This document shows positions 27,429 through 39,111 of a DNA stretch of 64,000 nucleotides, in pieces (the stretch's first letter is position 1; every line of letters starts with the position of its first letter). Source of the stretch: Actinernus sp. WN-2022 (lineage: Eukaryota > Cnidaria > Anthozoa > Actiniaria > Actinernidae); contig JAOWCC010000577.1 of NCBI GenBank assembly GCA_030867875.1, positions 2,372,660-2,436,659 of the forward strand. The letters run 5' to 3'. Below the pieces are notes generated by a model. The model searched no databases and had not been told where the DNA came from. It was given only the letters and a program-made list of their open reading frames with translations. The translations under genes were made by a program, and so were the position numbers.

Positions 27429-28179
27429 TAGCCTGTACACAGACCTCCGTAATCCCTTCAAAGGAAGGAAAAGGAGGTCTGTACAACGGATGAGTTAATC
27501 GTGTTCTAGGTCACGTGGATAGTTACAGGAATGTTGCAACCAGTCGTTGATTGGCTGGTGCCTCATAGCGGGTGCTGATTGGCTTAGCGGTTATGTTGAC
27601 CTTCGAGCTCGGGTTTTCCCACGGAGCCATAACTATTCACTCTGGGGTTTTTTCCTGTTTTTTTTCATTTTGTACCTGTGCTCGGTTAATATCGAGGGGA
27701 AAAAAGAAAAGAATATCGTTCATGGAACTGCTAGATTTCAAGTCTGGCAAGAAATAAATTATTTCTCTCAAATTTCATGTGAAAAGTCGGCCTCAACATA
27801 TATACAGAAAGTGCCTAGAAAGTTTGAAGAAGAGGAAAGGAAACAAACTAAATTCTTCAGATATCGTCTAGTTCTTCAAAACGAAAAGAACGTCCATGTT
27901 CAAGAGCTCTTTTTGCAAAGCGAATAGCTGTGGGATACGATCAACCAGAAGCAAATCAATAGCCTCGGGCGGTCAGGCGAGTTGCTACGAGCGCGACTTC
28001 TCAAACCTCGAGTTCCCATGGTTCTCAAATTCACGAGTTGTCCAATCTTCAACTCCCTCGAGGAAAGAAAGATCTCCAAATCCCTTCTTTTGAAGGGATT
28101 ACGGAGGTCTGTGTAAAGGTTATCGAAGATCGCTAGAAGGGAATTTATTTTAATTTCCCCGCTTCGCAGCGTCCTCCTC

Positions 28180-30787
28180 CACAGGCAGCCCAATCTCATG
28201 ATTTGTGTATTTATACGCTTACAAATATCGCTTGAATAGTTCATATTATAAATCCTTCCAAAACATGTATGTTAGAGAAATAAATACACGACTTCACCCT
28301 ACAATGTTTCAGTTGTGGTTGTTCATACCTCTGAGCTCTTCTAGGGTCGTTTCCGCTGTTTTTTTCGAACCTCTTTCCCTCACCTCCTAATAAAAGGAAA
28401 ATGCATAACCTGTAATCTTTGCCACGAAAATCACACTTCGCTCACTCCAAATAATTCGAAACTACGGTAGGACATAGAACGATAAATGAACTCATCCCAA
28501 CCCGAATTTTAAGATCCAGCGATACCACATTCTGGAGAAATCGAACAATTTGTCGCCCATTTCCAAGTACTTCGAGGTTGGCAGCCAACTAAGTATAAGG
28601 CTGAGGACAAGCTGTTTGTGGAAAACTATCGGCCCATTTCTGTGTTGCCGGTGTTGAGTAAAGTCATGGAGAGAGTGGTACACACACAAATGAATGCGTA
28701 TTTGGATCGGTTGGGTTTTTTGTCTAGGCACCAGTACGGGTTTAGGCGAGGACGCAGTACCGCCCAAGCTATAGGGCAACTAAATAACTGGGTACTTGAG
28801 GCCATGGATGGGGGCAAACTTACTGGTTTGTTATTTGTTGATATATCAAAAGCATTTGACTCTATAAACCATAGAGTGCTCCTAGGAAAGCTCGAACACA
28901 TAGGACTGCAAGGAAAAACTCTGAGATGGTTCAAATCTTATCTCACTGGTAGACGACAAAGTGTGTGGATAAATGGGGAGATGTCGGAGACCCACCCAAT
29001 TACCCTCGGTGTACCTCAGGGGAGTATTCTAGGTCCACTGCTATTTAATGTTTACATTAATAGTCTACCAACAGTTGTGGAGAAGAGTCGAATGGTTTTG
29101 TACGCAAATAATGCCGTTTTGGTTTTCGCTGCGTCAACACCCTTTGAACTTCAAGAGGCTTTTGGACGTGATTACAGCCTAATCTCGGACTGGTATACGG
29201 ACAATAGATTGACCCTGAATGTTAAGAAGACCAAGATAATGCTGGCAGGTAGCAAAACAATGTTGTCAACTTTTGAGGATTTTGAGTTCGCTTCGGATGG
29301 TGGGCAAATAAATCGCGTTCATAATTTTAAATACCTTGGAGTAACATTGGATGAAAAGTGGAACTGGAAGAAACACAGTAACTTATTACGGAAACTAGGC
29401 CATCGGTTATCGGTATTTAACCGTATTTCGCACATGCTCGATAAGAGAACTCGCATGGCGTATTTTAATGGCCTTGTGCTCCCCCACTTAGATTATGCGG
29501 ACGCTGTCTGGGGAGACCAGCCTGGTGTGAAATCAGAAATGGAACAGCTACAGGCATTCAAAAATCGGTTTGCTAAAAAGATTGAAGGAGGCAAGCTGTC
29601 GTCAGCTGAGGCCCTGGCATCGCTTAAATGGATCCCATTGGTCGGAAGGCGTTTTGGACATCGATGTGTTGCCGTTCAGAATGCAATCAAAGGGGATATT
29701 CCAGAACACTTTAATATTTTCAAAACTACTTTAAGTCAGTCGCATGGTCATAATACTATATAGGAACGGGTATCTGCCGAGACTCCCCAAGCCAAGGACA
29801 GAATGGGGAAGTCGTGCTACGTACTTTAGGGCAACAAACGATTGGGCTTCACTGCCAAATGAATTAAAAAAGCCCATGCCTAAGTTCATTTTTAAAAGAA
29901 ATATAAATAAGTTTTTAATTAATCAGTATTTATGCTAGTTTTATCTTTTTATGATCGTTCTTTCTTATTAATATTTTTATCTATTATGTCCATTTTGTCT
30001 TTTTAATTTTAATTTTATGTTATAGAGGACCCTCCTGAAAACCACTTTTGCATAAGTGACGGAGGCCTCCTCTCAAAAGATTTATTATTATTATATTATT
30101 ATATTAAGTTGGACGCCGAATTTCCGGTTAGAACCAACCGTCAAAATAGCCTCGGTCTGGCGAAGCTATTAGCTGGATAACCGACAAATATACGATGCAT
30201 AACCTGTAATCTTTGCCACAAAAATCACACTTCGCTCACTCCAAATAACTCGAAACTACGGTAGGACATAGAATGATAAATGAACTCATCCCAACCCGAA
30301 TTTTAAAACCCAGCGATACCACATTCTGGAGAAATCTAACATTTTGTCGCCCATTTCCAAGTCCTTCGTCAGAACGAGGTTGTCTCCTAACCGGAAGGAC
30401 TTGGAAATGGGCGACAAATTGTTCGATTTTTCCAGAATGTGGTATCGCTGGATCTTAAAATTCGGGTTGGGATGAGTTCATTTATCACTCTATGTCCTAC
30501 CATAGTTTCGAATTATTTGGAGTGAGCGAAGTGTGATTTTCGTGGCAAAGATTACAGGTTATGCATTTTCCTTTTATTAGGAGGTGAGGGAAAGAGGTTC
30601 GAAAAAAACAGCGGAAACGACCCTAGAAGAGCTCAGAGGTATGAACAACCACAACTGAAACATTGTAGGGTGAAGTCGTGTATTTATTTCTCTAACATAC
30701 ATGTTTTGGAAGGATTTATAATATGAACTATTCAAGCGATATTTGTAAGCGTATAAATACACAAATCATGAGATTGGGCTGCCTGTG
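28180..30787. mobile_element. Foldback element nested in the composite, itself split by a LINE
   Basis: CACAGGCAGCCCAATCTCAT starts a left arm (28180-28573), mirrored by the right arm (about 30388-30787). Flanks are CCTCCTC (28173-28179, 30788-30794). A second, direct partial copy of the left arm (30191-30370) forms a tight hairpin with the right arm, possibly the original central part before LINE insertion. Confidence 0.8.
28577..30106 (+). mobile_element. 5'-truncated LINE, RT with YANN instead of YADD
   Basis: Reverse transcriptase of a non-LTR element, from ENYRPISVLPVLSK through the FVDISKAFDS motif A, GVPQGSILGPLLF motif B and C-terminal thumb. The frame runs 28618-29763, and the C-terminus continues in another frame (29744-29938). 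Motif C reads YANNAVL, so both metal-binding aspartates are lost. EN domain absent. 3' end is an ATT-rich tail (30081-30106). Not functional. Confidence 0.88.
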
Positions 30788-30815
30788 CCTCCTCTGTCTC
30801 TTGCATTGCCGTTAA

Positions 30816-31271
30816 AGTGCTTATGAAGCTTATTTTTTTATTTTAGATATCAATTCTACATCAAGTGAATAGTAGAATGGTACAATATATCTTGCTTTGA
30901 ATGCTGTGCCGCTGAGTTAAGGAGGTTTTAATATCAAAAATGCTAATTACATGACGTCAGGGGAGGTATCTGCAATCACTTCTTAGTGGTTGTGAATGGG
31001 CGTTTCTACTAATATAGGAAAACAAATTTCTAAAATCATTTTATTTCAACCATGGGTATAACACTGATAATTTTAAAAATTTGTTTAATTGTAACAAAAA
31101 AAATTGTATAATAATTGATGCCTCCCCTGACGTCATGTAATTAGCATTTTGGATATTAAAACCTCCTTAACTCAGCGGCACAGCATTCAAAACAAGATAT
31201 ATTGTACCATTCTACTATTCACTTGATGTAGAATTGATATCTAAAATAAAAAAATAAGCTTCATAGGCACT
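30816..31271. mobile_element. TTAA-type foldback element, 456 bp
   Basis: TTAA duplications at 30812-30815 and 31272-31275. Arms of about 190 bases start AGTGCTTATGAAGCTTATTT and are close to identical. Each arm holds a TGACGTCA-like site (about 30953 and 31131). Confidence 0.88.
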
Positions 31272-32221
31272 TTAACAATAGGAAATGAACAATTTGAAAT
31301 CTACAAGGTGTACCGTCTAGTGTTTCTCGGCCAATGGAAATTGAGATGTAGTTTATGCAAAATTATGCCGGAACACGATTAACGACAGTGTAGCACAGAC
31401 GTCCCTTCCCGAGTTTTTGAGGGAAGACGGACGGCTGTACACAGGCTAAGCCCTATGGCTATACTGATTTTACCTGTTTAGTGAAAATCAAATACCTACC
31501 TCAAGGGATTACTGAATAGTTGTTTGAAGAGCAAAACAGGTTGGTATCACTGCTCTGCAACTATGTTAAACTCAAATAAACTACATTCTTATTAACCATT
31601 TTACAGAACTTGTGTACACTTTGTAAACAATCTTCGTTACAGTTCACTGACAATGCATGCCATAAAATTGAGCCTCGATGCGCGATCAAGTGTTTCATAA
31701 AATATGTGTTAAAGCGAGGCACGACGACTTTATTTTTGCTTCTAAGATTATAATTGCAATGATTCTTCTCTGAGACATGTTCGGGGGGTTAGTTCATAAT
31801 ATATTTTATATATTAATTTTGCCAAACTTACTTTATAGCTATATCTATGGAATAGCGTGTTCCATTTAACTTCTTTAAGAACGTCTTCTGATGATTTATC
31901 TTTAGCAAAGCCAGAAATAATTCTAGCTGCTCTATAAGTAATTTGTTCTAACGAGTTAAAATTATCTTTAGAATTAAAACCGCCACACACCGGCAGCGCA
32001 TCTATGACCGAAGGTAAAATAACTTTAAAATAGAAATCTAAAAGGGACTGTCTGGGTAGAAATCTGCTTCTTTTTAACAAATTCAATTTATGCACAAATC
32101 CTTTCCTAACTTCCAGGGTATGTTGCATCCAATTCAGCTTATCGTCAATTGTGACTCCCACTAATCGTGCGTGTTACCCATTTTTACACAAATCCTTACC
32201 CATTTTACACAATCCTAACCG

Positions 32222-32452
32222 CCTCACTGGTAAGCTCCTGCAGTTGGTAGAGCACGGTCTAGAGTGCGGGAGGTCGGTGGTTCGAATCCCGGCCGCGTCC
32301 TTGGGCAGGGACGTTTATAAGCCGTTGGCCTTGTCTCCTACTTCTAATTACTATTTGAAGGGGACGTGAAAGAACCTGTTGTACAACTCGAAAAAGAGCA
32401 GGGGATTGTCACCCGGTACAGCAGCCTGGCCATTGCACTAACCACACACTCA
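32222..32452 (+). mobile_element. tRNA-derived SINE, second copy, box A damaged
   Basis: Same family as 15452-15795: box B GGTTCGAATCC at 32279-32289 and the same CTTGGGCAGGGACGTTTATA body. Box A reads TAAGCTCCTGCAGTTGG, with a 4-base insertion. The copy is 3' truncated at CACACACTCA. It splits the minus-strand LINE palm from its thumb. Confidence 0.82.
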
Positions 32453-33164
32453 ACATTGTAAACTGCCTCTGCGTAATAGCATGGCTCCGCACTTGGTTGG
32501 ATGTGGAGTTAATGTGTTCTGTAGACACCATCCATTCAGTTCCTCAAGGGCATCATTGAGCAGCGCAGTCACCTGGTCCATGGTTTCTCCAATGCAATAC
32601 ACCGTATAGTATCATCTGCGTACATGTATACAGTTCCCAAGGTAACTGCAGAAGGCATGTCGCTGGTTTACAATGCAAATAGAGTTGGGCCCAGAACTGA
32701 GCCTTGTTGAATTCCATACGTGACTTCGTCGTAGTCCGACTGCTTCCCGTTCACTACTGTAAGTTGTTGTCTATTTTTTAGCGGATAATCTTTCAGCCAT
32801 GCCAACAGTCCTCCGTTTATTCCAAAGTTATATTGTAGTTTGTAGATTAATGTAGTGTGGGGAACGCAGTCGAAGGCTTTTTGAAAATCAACAAACGCTA
32901 CTCCGACGACAAGTTTGTCGTCAATTGCTTTTCTCCAGATCTCTGCATGTAAGCTGGACTAGGAAAAGCTCCGTCGAATGTCCTTTCCTATAAGCCCATT
33001 GTTTGTCTGTGGCTAATTCGTTCTCTGCGAATACGTGCTGGGTAACGCACAACTCGCACATTATTTTGCTTGGGACGCTTAACATCGATAGTGGCCTATA
33101 ATTTTCTGTCAGTGCCTGTACAAGCTCCTTGGAGTTTTTCTCACTGAACACCTTCCATATATAC

Positions 33165-33330
33165 ATACTATATAGATAATATAACATATTCCACATAGAT
33201 CTACAAATCGATATAGACAAAAGATACAAACAAACAAGCAAATAATACTGTATTATATATTTCATTTTATTTTATTTTGTGTGTAAACATATATATTATA
33301 TATGGTAAATAAAGATTGACTTGACTTGTA
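33165..33330 (+). mobile_element. LINE-type 3' tail inserted in the older LINE
   Basis: An AT-rich stretch ending in GGTAAATAAAGATTGACTTG breaks the RT frame between VYKKNDEAD and the NYRPLSMLSV block. It looks like the 3' UTR and tail of another non-LTR element on the + strand. Confidence 0.5.
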
Positions 33331-33772
33331 TCAGCCTCATCGTTTTTCTTGTATACAGGAATCAGTCGGACTTTCTTCCAATCGTGAAAGACTGTGTTAG
33401 TATTCACGCTTACCGTATACAACATTATGAGTGCATTATTATGGGGGTACGATTGCGCATCCGGCCAGTTTCAATAACTTGAGTGATATCCCATCCGGAC
33501 CGGTCGATTTTTTAGATTCAATTTGGAGACTTCTTTTTCTATTTTGACTCTAGTTAAGCATATATCGGATCTGATAGGGACTGCTGCGACTGAGAGTGAT
33601 TCTTGGTGACTTTCGTGTCGAGACAATGTTGGGAAGTTCCTACCTAGGTTCTGCCCAACTGTTGAGAAAACGTGTTCATCATGTTTGCTTGTTCTACATC
33701 GTCAACAGCCAAGCTTTTATCATCACTCTCTTTTTGGCCGATGCTCTTTTTAACCTTAGGATTCGTTGCCCT

Positions 33773-33891
33773 GGGCCCGGTTCCTGAAAGCCAGATTAGC
33801 GCTAATCCAGAGTTAATTACCATGACAACTAATATGTTTTGTTGCGAGTTAATCCAGGATTAGCGCTAATCGGGCTTTCAGGAACCGGGCC
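33773..33891. mobile_element. Palindromic MITE, 119 bp, GGCCCGGTTCCTG ends
   Basis: GGCCCGGTTCCTGAAAGCC is mirrored by GGCTTTCAGGAACCGGGCC, each followed inward by ATTAGCGCTAAT. A CTG on each side may be a 3-bp target duplication. Related sequence (AATCCAGGATTAACACTAAT) occurs near 49590. Confidence 0.8.
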
Positions 33892-34363
33892 CTGTTCAGT
33901 AGGCTCCAATATTCTCCAGTTGTCTTTACTTCATTCAGTTTTTCTTGGAAGTAACTTTCTAATATCTGATGTTATTTTATTTCTCAGTTTCTTGTACATT
34001 GTCCATAGCTCTTCGTCCTTTGTTTCCGCAGCTTTCTTGAACAACTTATATATGCGATTAATTGTATGCCTTACACTCGCAATTTATCCACGGAGAAGAC
34101 TGACTACGCACCGGCTTTTATGTCTTTATAAGGTGCGTGCGTGTCGCATATTTCTCTGAACAACAGATTCCAAGCCCAGAGAATATCGTCATCATCGAAG
34201 ACTGAGGCAACGTGAAACGGCGCACATTCAATGTCAGCTTTATATTTGTCCTCGTTAAAACGTTTAAATTTCTGATCTTTATGACTTTTGGCGGAGGTCT
34301 TTTGTTTGCAAGTCTTTGCGTGGCATAAATCATGCTGTGATTCATTTTATGAATATATTAACT

Positions 34364-34831
34364 ATGGCGGAAGGTTGTGTTTCAAACGCTCTCGAAATTA
34401 ACCAGACATCTTGCTGTTATAAGCTTCGAAAGACAGCGTCTTTGCCAAACATCGGAGCTTTAAGTGAAAGTGAACTGCTTTGTGGATTACATCCCACAGT
34501 AAGTGGTATTCAGTCGGAATTTTGCGAGAAAAACCAAAGTCAAACCGAGTCGAGTACGAAGTCCAGCATGGCCGGGTCCGTGGGTGATGATTCCTTGGGT
34601 GATGATTCTGTGCTCACTGCCTTTAATGGAAGAGATCTGAAGTCACTAAACCTACAGGAGCTGAAGTCTGAACTCGGAAAGCGAAGACTCAGTAAAAGCG
34701 GGAAGAAGACAATCTTAGTTGATCGGCTACAGTCATTCATCTTAAGTCAAAATTCCCGCCAAAACCTGGAAATCGATGACAATGGCAAAATTAAGAACTC
34801 GTCGACCAGCATCCGTCAGTTATGCAATTAA
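34364..34831 (+). pseudogene. LINE ORF1 part A with SAP domain
   Basis: The first ATG after the 5' end of the LINE starts a 155-residue frame. NGRDLKSLNLQELKSELGKR followed by RLSKSGKKTILVDRLQSFI fits the SAP helix-extended loop-helix DNA-binding fold, with the usual Leu spacing and SGKK turn. The upstream part is Ser/Asp-rich. A stop at 34829 separates it from the coiled-coil part; the ancestral ORF1 was probably continuous. Confidence 0.75.
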
Positions 34832-34891
34832 TCCCTTTGAGCACGTGCCCAAAGGAAGCAAATTAACTTACTATCTGATCAACCAAACAGT

Positions 34892-35248
34892 ATGGAAAAT
34901 GTCAAAGTCAAGTCCTCTACGGAATGTCCCTGCTATTCACTCATTATGGACATGAAGAGTGAAATCACCGAGATCAAAAGGGCACAAAACCTGGGGGAAG
35001 ACAGGCAAACTGTTATGGCATCTACAACTGAGATCAAGAAACTTGAGAAAGAAAACGCACAACTAAGAGGCCAACTGATGTCCCAAAGAAACCTATGTGA
35101 CCAGGTCACCGAAGAGCGTGATTCCTTAAAGTTAGCTCTGCAGATTATTTCAAGAGATCTTCATTTGCAAACTACAAACACAAACTCCGAGTTGACGTCA
35201 GCTAAACCGCCACCCTCCACTGCCCCTGTCTATCAGATTCCAGACTGA
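34892..35248 (+). pseudogene. LINE ORF1 part B, coiled coil
   Basis: A 118-residue frame with heptad-like ATTEIKKLEKENAQLRGQLM and further charged residues to SRDLHLQ. Fits the multimerisation segment common in LINE ORF1 proteins. Ends in a Pro-rich tail. Confidence 0.65.
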
Positions 35249-35487
35249 AATAAAGACGGGTCACAGGAGAATGACAGTCAATGGCTCGTACCGTCAAACA
35301 ATAGGAACAAAAGAAGAAAAAAAGGAAATAACCAAACAAACCAAAAAAAGAGCAGATATACATAACAAAGAGAATCTAAACCAGAACCAGCGGCGCCCAG
35401 AAGTGTTGTCAAACAATGGAAATGGAAATGATCGAACAACAAATCTGACGCCAAATGCCAAACAAGCATCAGTTAAAGGCAACCGGT

Positions 35488-35940
35488 CACTGTGATCTGC
35501 GGTGATTCTGTGATTAAAAATATCATAGGATGGGATATCTCAAGCTCAAACAAAGTAGTAGTCAAGCCATTTTCTGGAGCGACGACATCTGACATGGAGG
35601 ATTACCTACGGCCTCTCGTAAGGAAGAATCCGGAGAATTCCGGCGAATTCCGGCACAAATGACCTGCTTGCAATGGAGCCGGCTATGCTAGCTGAGAGTA
35701 TTGTTAACCTAGCTCTTCAGGTTGAAGAAAATGCACCGACAACTAAAATAACGTCTCGGTATCAAGCCTGATCGCTAGACGAGACGATAAGGAGGGAAAA
35801 GTTGCAAGTGTCAACAACTGTCTAAAGAATCTGTGCAGCCGACATCGCCGGACCTTCATTGATAACTCTAACATCAAACTCGAACACTTAAACCGGGGAG
35901 GTCTGCACCTGTCGCCAAATGGAAATTCTATTCTTTTTAA
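35488..35940 (+). pseudogene. LINE ORF1 part C, SGNH-hydrolase/esterase-like
   Basis: Across frames the sequence reads VICGDSVIKNIIGWDISSSN, then VKPFSGATTSDMEDYLRPLV, GTNDLLAMEPAMLAE and GGLHLSPNGNSILF. GDS, GTND and a late LHLSPNG are the block I, III and V-type marks of SGNH hydrolases. CR1-like LINEs are known to carry such ORF1 esterases. Broken by a short duplication (GAATTCCGGC, near 35640) and stops. Confidence 0.65.
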
Positions 35941-36098
35941 CAATCTTCAATCGTGTATAAATAGGGATCAGGTGTTTGCCGCCTGGGAGTCCGAGGAACC
36001 CGTAAGTCCCACATTACATGAAAATTCTGCTTTAATACCTACAATCACACCTATTAACGGCGGTAAGTCTACCTCTAAAATGTGGTCGTGGTTTAGTA

Positions 36099-36833
36099 AT
36101 GGCTTGTCTCAATATCAATAGCCTCCTTACCCATATCGATGAGCTAAGATTGTTTATGGGCTCACACAATGAAATTGATATTCTGGCAATAAATGAGACT
36201 AAACTGGACCCTTTAATACATGACGACGAGGTTTATTTACCTGGCTTTCAAATAGTTAGAAAAGACCGTTCACGGAATGGTGGGTGTGTTTGTATATATG
36301 TGCGATTAAGCACAATTTCCATACTCGTGATGATTTGAGCTCGGTGGACCTTGAGTGTTTAACCGTACAGATAAATAAACCTCGCTCGAAAGCATTTCTT
36401 GTAAGTACCTGGTACAGAAGGCCTCAAGCGCCCACTGGTATTTTCGGCAAATTTGAAGACTTCATTGGAAAAATTGATGCCGAAAACTCTGAATTATACC
36501 TACTGGGCGACTTAAACTGTAACCTGCTGCCAGGTATTATCGATCACAATGGTACTCATCTCACCAATATTATGGATATTTAAGACTTAAATCAATTAAT
36601 CAATCAACCAACTAGAATAACTAAAACCTTTGATTGACCTGTGCCTAACAAATCATCCGGATAAAATCTCATGCTCTGGAGTTCACGATCTTGGCATCAG
36701 TGATCACTCGTTAATATATGCAACGCGCAAAACTAGCAGCCCACGCACTGGTGTTCATAAAACTATTGAAACTAGACAATTTAAAAACTTCAGTAAAGCT
36801 AAATTCCTAGATGATCTACAACAAATAGACTGA
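36099..36833 (+). pseudogene. LINE AP-endonuclease domain, frameshifted
   Basis: MACLNINSLLTHIDELRLFM, then ILAINETKLD, LLGDLNCNLL and GISDHSLIYA are the standard EN motifs (N, E, D-N and SDH). Spread over three frames with breaks near 36300 and 36585-36625. Confidence 0.85.
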
Positions 36834-36845
36834 GAAGGCGTCGCA

Positions 36846-38916
36846 TTGCATGAGGACCCAAATGCTATGTGGCAAATTTGGAAAGATAATCTAATGGTAA
36901 TTATTAACAAACACGCGCCGCTGAAGTCAAAGAATTATGGGCAAAAAATCATCGTGGATAACTTACGACCTAATGCGCAAAATGCGCAAAAGAGATTTCT
37001 CGAAACGCACTCACTCGCCACAAATGACCAGTCTATTTCGAAAAAATATAAGAAGGCTAGAAACGATACTAATAATTCTATTAAACAAGCCAAGCGCAAA
37101 TATTTCTCAGAGAGCCTAGAGAAAAGTGTCAATGACCAACGAAAAACTTGGAAACTCATAAATGAATTGCAAAATCGTCAAAGCAAGCAATCTGCTATTG
37201 CTGAAATTAAAGTTGGTGATCAACTCATTAACTCTTCTAACAATATCGCGGAGGCTTTTAACACACACTTCACGGAAATTGGGGAGGACTTAGCACGTGA
37301 AATCTCTCCTACAAATGTTGACCCACTATCTTATATGGAAAACACCAGCCATTCGTTCTCTTTTCAGAAAATAGAAATCTCACAAATAATCGAACTGATA
37401 CGTAAAATTGATGTTAAGAAAGCTTAGATAAAATCCCTTCAAAGCTGTTAAAAATGGCTGGGGATATCATTGCTCCCTCTTTAACAACAATTCTCAATCA
37501 GTCCTTATCTATGGGTATTTTTCCTGCAGACTGGAAAATAGCTCGGGTCTCACCTGTCTTCAAGAAGGGCACAAAATCGGACCTGAACAACTATCGACCA
37601 ATATCAGTCATCCCCCTTGTTGCTAAGATATTCGAAAAAGTTATACACGACCAGTTATACCAATATTTTAATGAAAATAATATGCTTACAAATAGTCAAT
37701 CTGGATTTCGGTCACTACACAGCACTCTCACTGCAATGCTCGAGGCGACAAATGATTGGTGTGTCAATATTGACAAAGGCTTTCTTAATGGTGTGATCTT
37801 TATTGACTTAAAGAAGGCCTTTGACACTATCGACCACACCATCATTATCCAAAAGCTAGCAAAATACGGATTAGACCATAATTCATTAAACTGGTTCGAA
37901 TCATACCTATCTCATAGAAGTCAGCTATGTAGTGTTAACGGCCATTTATCGACCCCAAGTTCAATAACCTGTGGCGTCCCGCATGATCCTTAATTGGCCC
38001 GTTACTTTTTCTAATATACATAAACGACCTTCCAAACTGCCTAAATGATGGCTACCCTCGTATGTACGCTGACGACACTAGCATAAGCTTTGCTGCTCCT
38101 ACTAACGCTGAACTTGAAAAAAAAATCAATAAAGAATTACTAAATCTCAACTACTGGTTGAGGGCCAATAAGCTCAGTCTAAATGTAGCAGAGACAGAGT
38201 TTATGGTCATCGGTTCACGACAGAGGCTCAAAACACAAGCTAACTGTGACGTTAGTGTACATATTGAGGGAAAAGAAATTAGTAAAGTCCATTCCAGCAA
38301 ATCCCTCGGACTAAATATCGATGAGACACTGTCCTGGACCAAGCACATTGATATGATCTCAAAAAAGATATCCTCTGGTATTGGCGCTCTAAAGCGTGTC
38401 AGACGTTTTATTACGGAGGATACTGCAATCAAAATATACAAAGCGTTGATCGAACCTCACTTTGAATATTGCAGTGCTGTATGGGACGGGCTTAGTCTAA
38501 AACTAAGTGATAAGTTGCAAAAATTGCAAAATCGTGCGGCTAGGGCAGTAACAATATCTAGCTATGACACCAGCTCAGACCCATTACTCAATATGCTTGG
38601 TTGGGATAAAATTGCAGTTGCACGAACAAAGCAGAAAGCACATGTCATGTACAAAACCTTAAACAATCGCACTCCAGCATATTTGCAAGATATGTTTTCC
38701 TATCGACACTCTAGTTACGACATGAGAGATTCTAACAACAAATTACATCTACCAAAGCCAAAAACGGACTACCTAAAACGCAGCTTTAGCTATTCTGGAG
38801 CTGCCTTATGGAACGGGCTTCCCAATAAACTGAGAACACTAACGTCCCTCTCATGTTTCAAGAGGGGCGTTGACGCACTATTCTCATCACCGGACTCCCA
38901 CACGGCAAACACGTAA
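36846..38916 (+). pseudogene. LINE reverse transcriptase, frameshifted, catalytic motifs kept
   Basis: Linker and fingers (36846-37427), palm with FIDLKKAFDT (37454-37993), then YADDTSISFAAP and thumb with LWNGLPNKL (38062-38916). Both catalytic motifs are intact, but a frameshift after DVKKA and a lesion in the PQGS block (GVPHDP) disrupt translation. Confidence 0.88.
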
Positions 38917-39111
38917 ACCAGTTTTTATTGAGTTATGTACTGTTTTTAAATTGTGTATATTTGTACTGATGTTTTTTAACCGTGTATAAATAAAGTATGT
39001 CTGTCTGTCTGTGATCTGATATTCCCAACGGCATTACTCCAGTCGTGCGTACCAGTTCTGGTTTGATGTTATAATCAAGTCAATTAGGGATTGTGTTTTA
39101 GGTGTTTAATC

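Larger units (their letters stand above)
27429..31448. mobile_element. Composite inverted-repeat transposon, 4.02 kb, 8-bp target duplication
   Basis: Ends TAGCCTGTACACAG and complement-like GTACACAGGCTA, with AGCCCTAT on both sides (27421-27428, 31449-31456). Further in, TTAATCGTGTT (about 27496) is mirrored at about 31376. Short hairpins lie just inside each end. Removing the two nested elements leaves about 0.96 kb with no recognisable transposase. Confidence 0.7.
34342..39008 (+). mobile_element. Complete but decayed LINE (4.67 kb) with SAP, coiled-coil, esterase-like, EN and RT parts
   Basis: CTGTGAT lies on both sides (34335-34341 and 39009-39015), and the older LINE frame reads through when the insertion is removed, so both ends are known. 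The tail is (TGTC)n after ATAAATAAAG. Coding order: SAP-domain frame, coiled coil, SGNH-like segment, AP endonuclease, RT. Frameshifts near 36310, 37425 and 37985 and several stops inactivate it. It is close to the minus-strand LINE at 42720-45840. Confidence 0.88.
31748..39105 (-). mobile_element. Old LINE, host for four nested insertions
   Basis: Minus-strand pieces read in order: EN end (39105-39009, LIDLIITSN then GISDH), continued at 34341 (SMIYATQRLANKRPPPKVIK), an EN-RT linker with ILWAWNLLFREIC and AAETKDEELWTMYKKLR (34230-33893), DWKKVRLIPVYKKND (33400-33340), RT fingers and palm including YADDT (33160-32480), then GVTIDDKLNW to the C-terminus (32161-31748). Interrupted by 34342-39008, 33773-33891, 33165-33330 and 32222-32452. 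Several stops and frameshifts, so inactive. Confidence 0.8.

Noticed and set aside
27547..27927. 126-residue frame as transposase of the composite element
   Set aside because: No catalytic triad or similarity seen; charged C-terminal half is not diagnostic.
31748..32161. Separate LINE copy at 31748-32161
   Set aside because: It reads on from the palm at 32480-33160 once the SINE is removed, so it is the same LINE.
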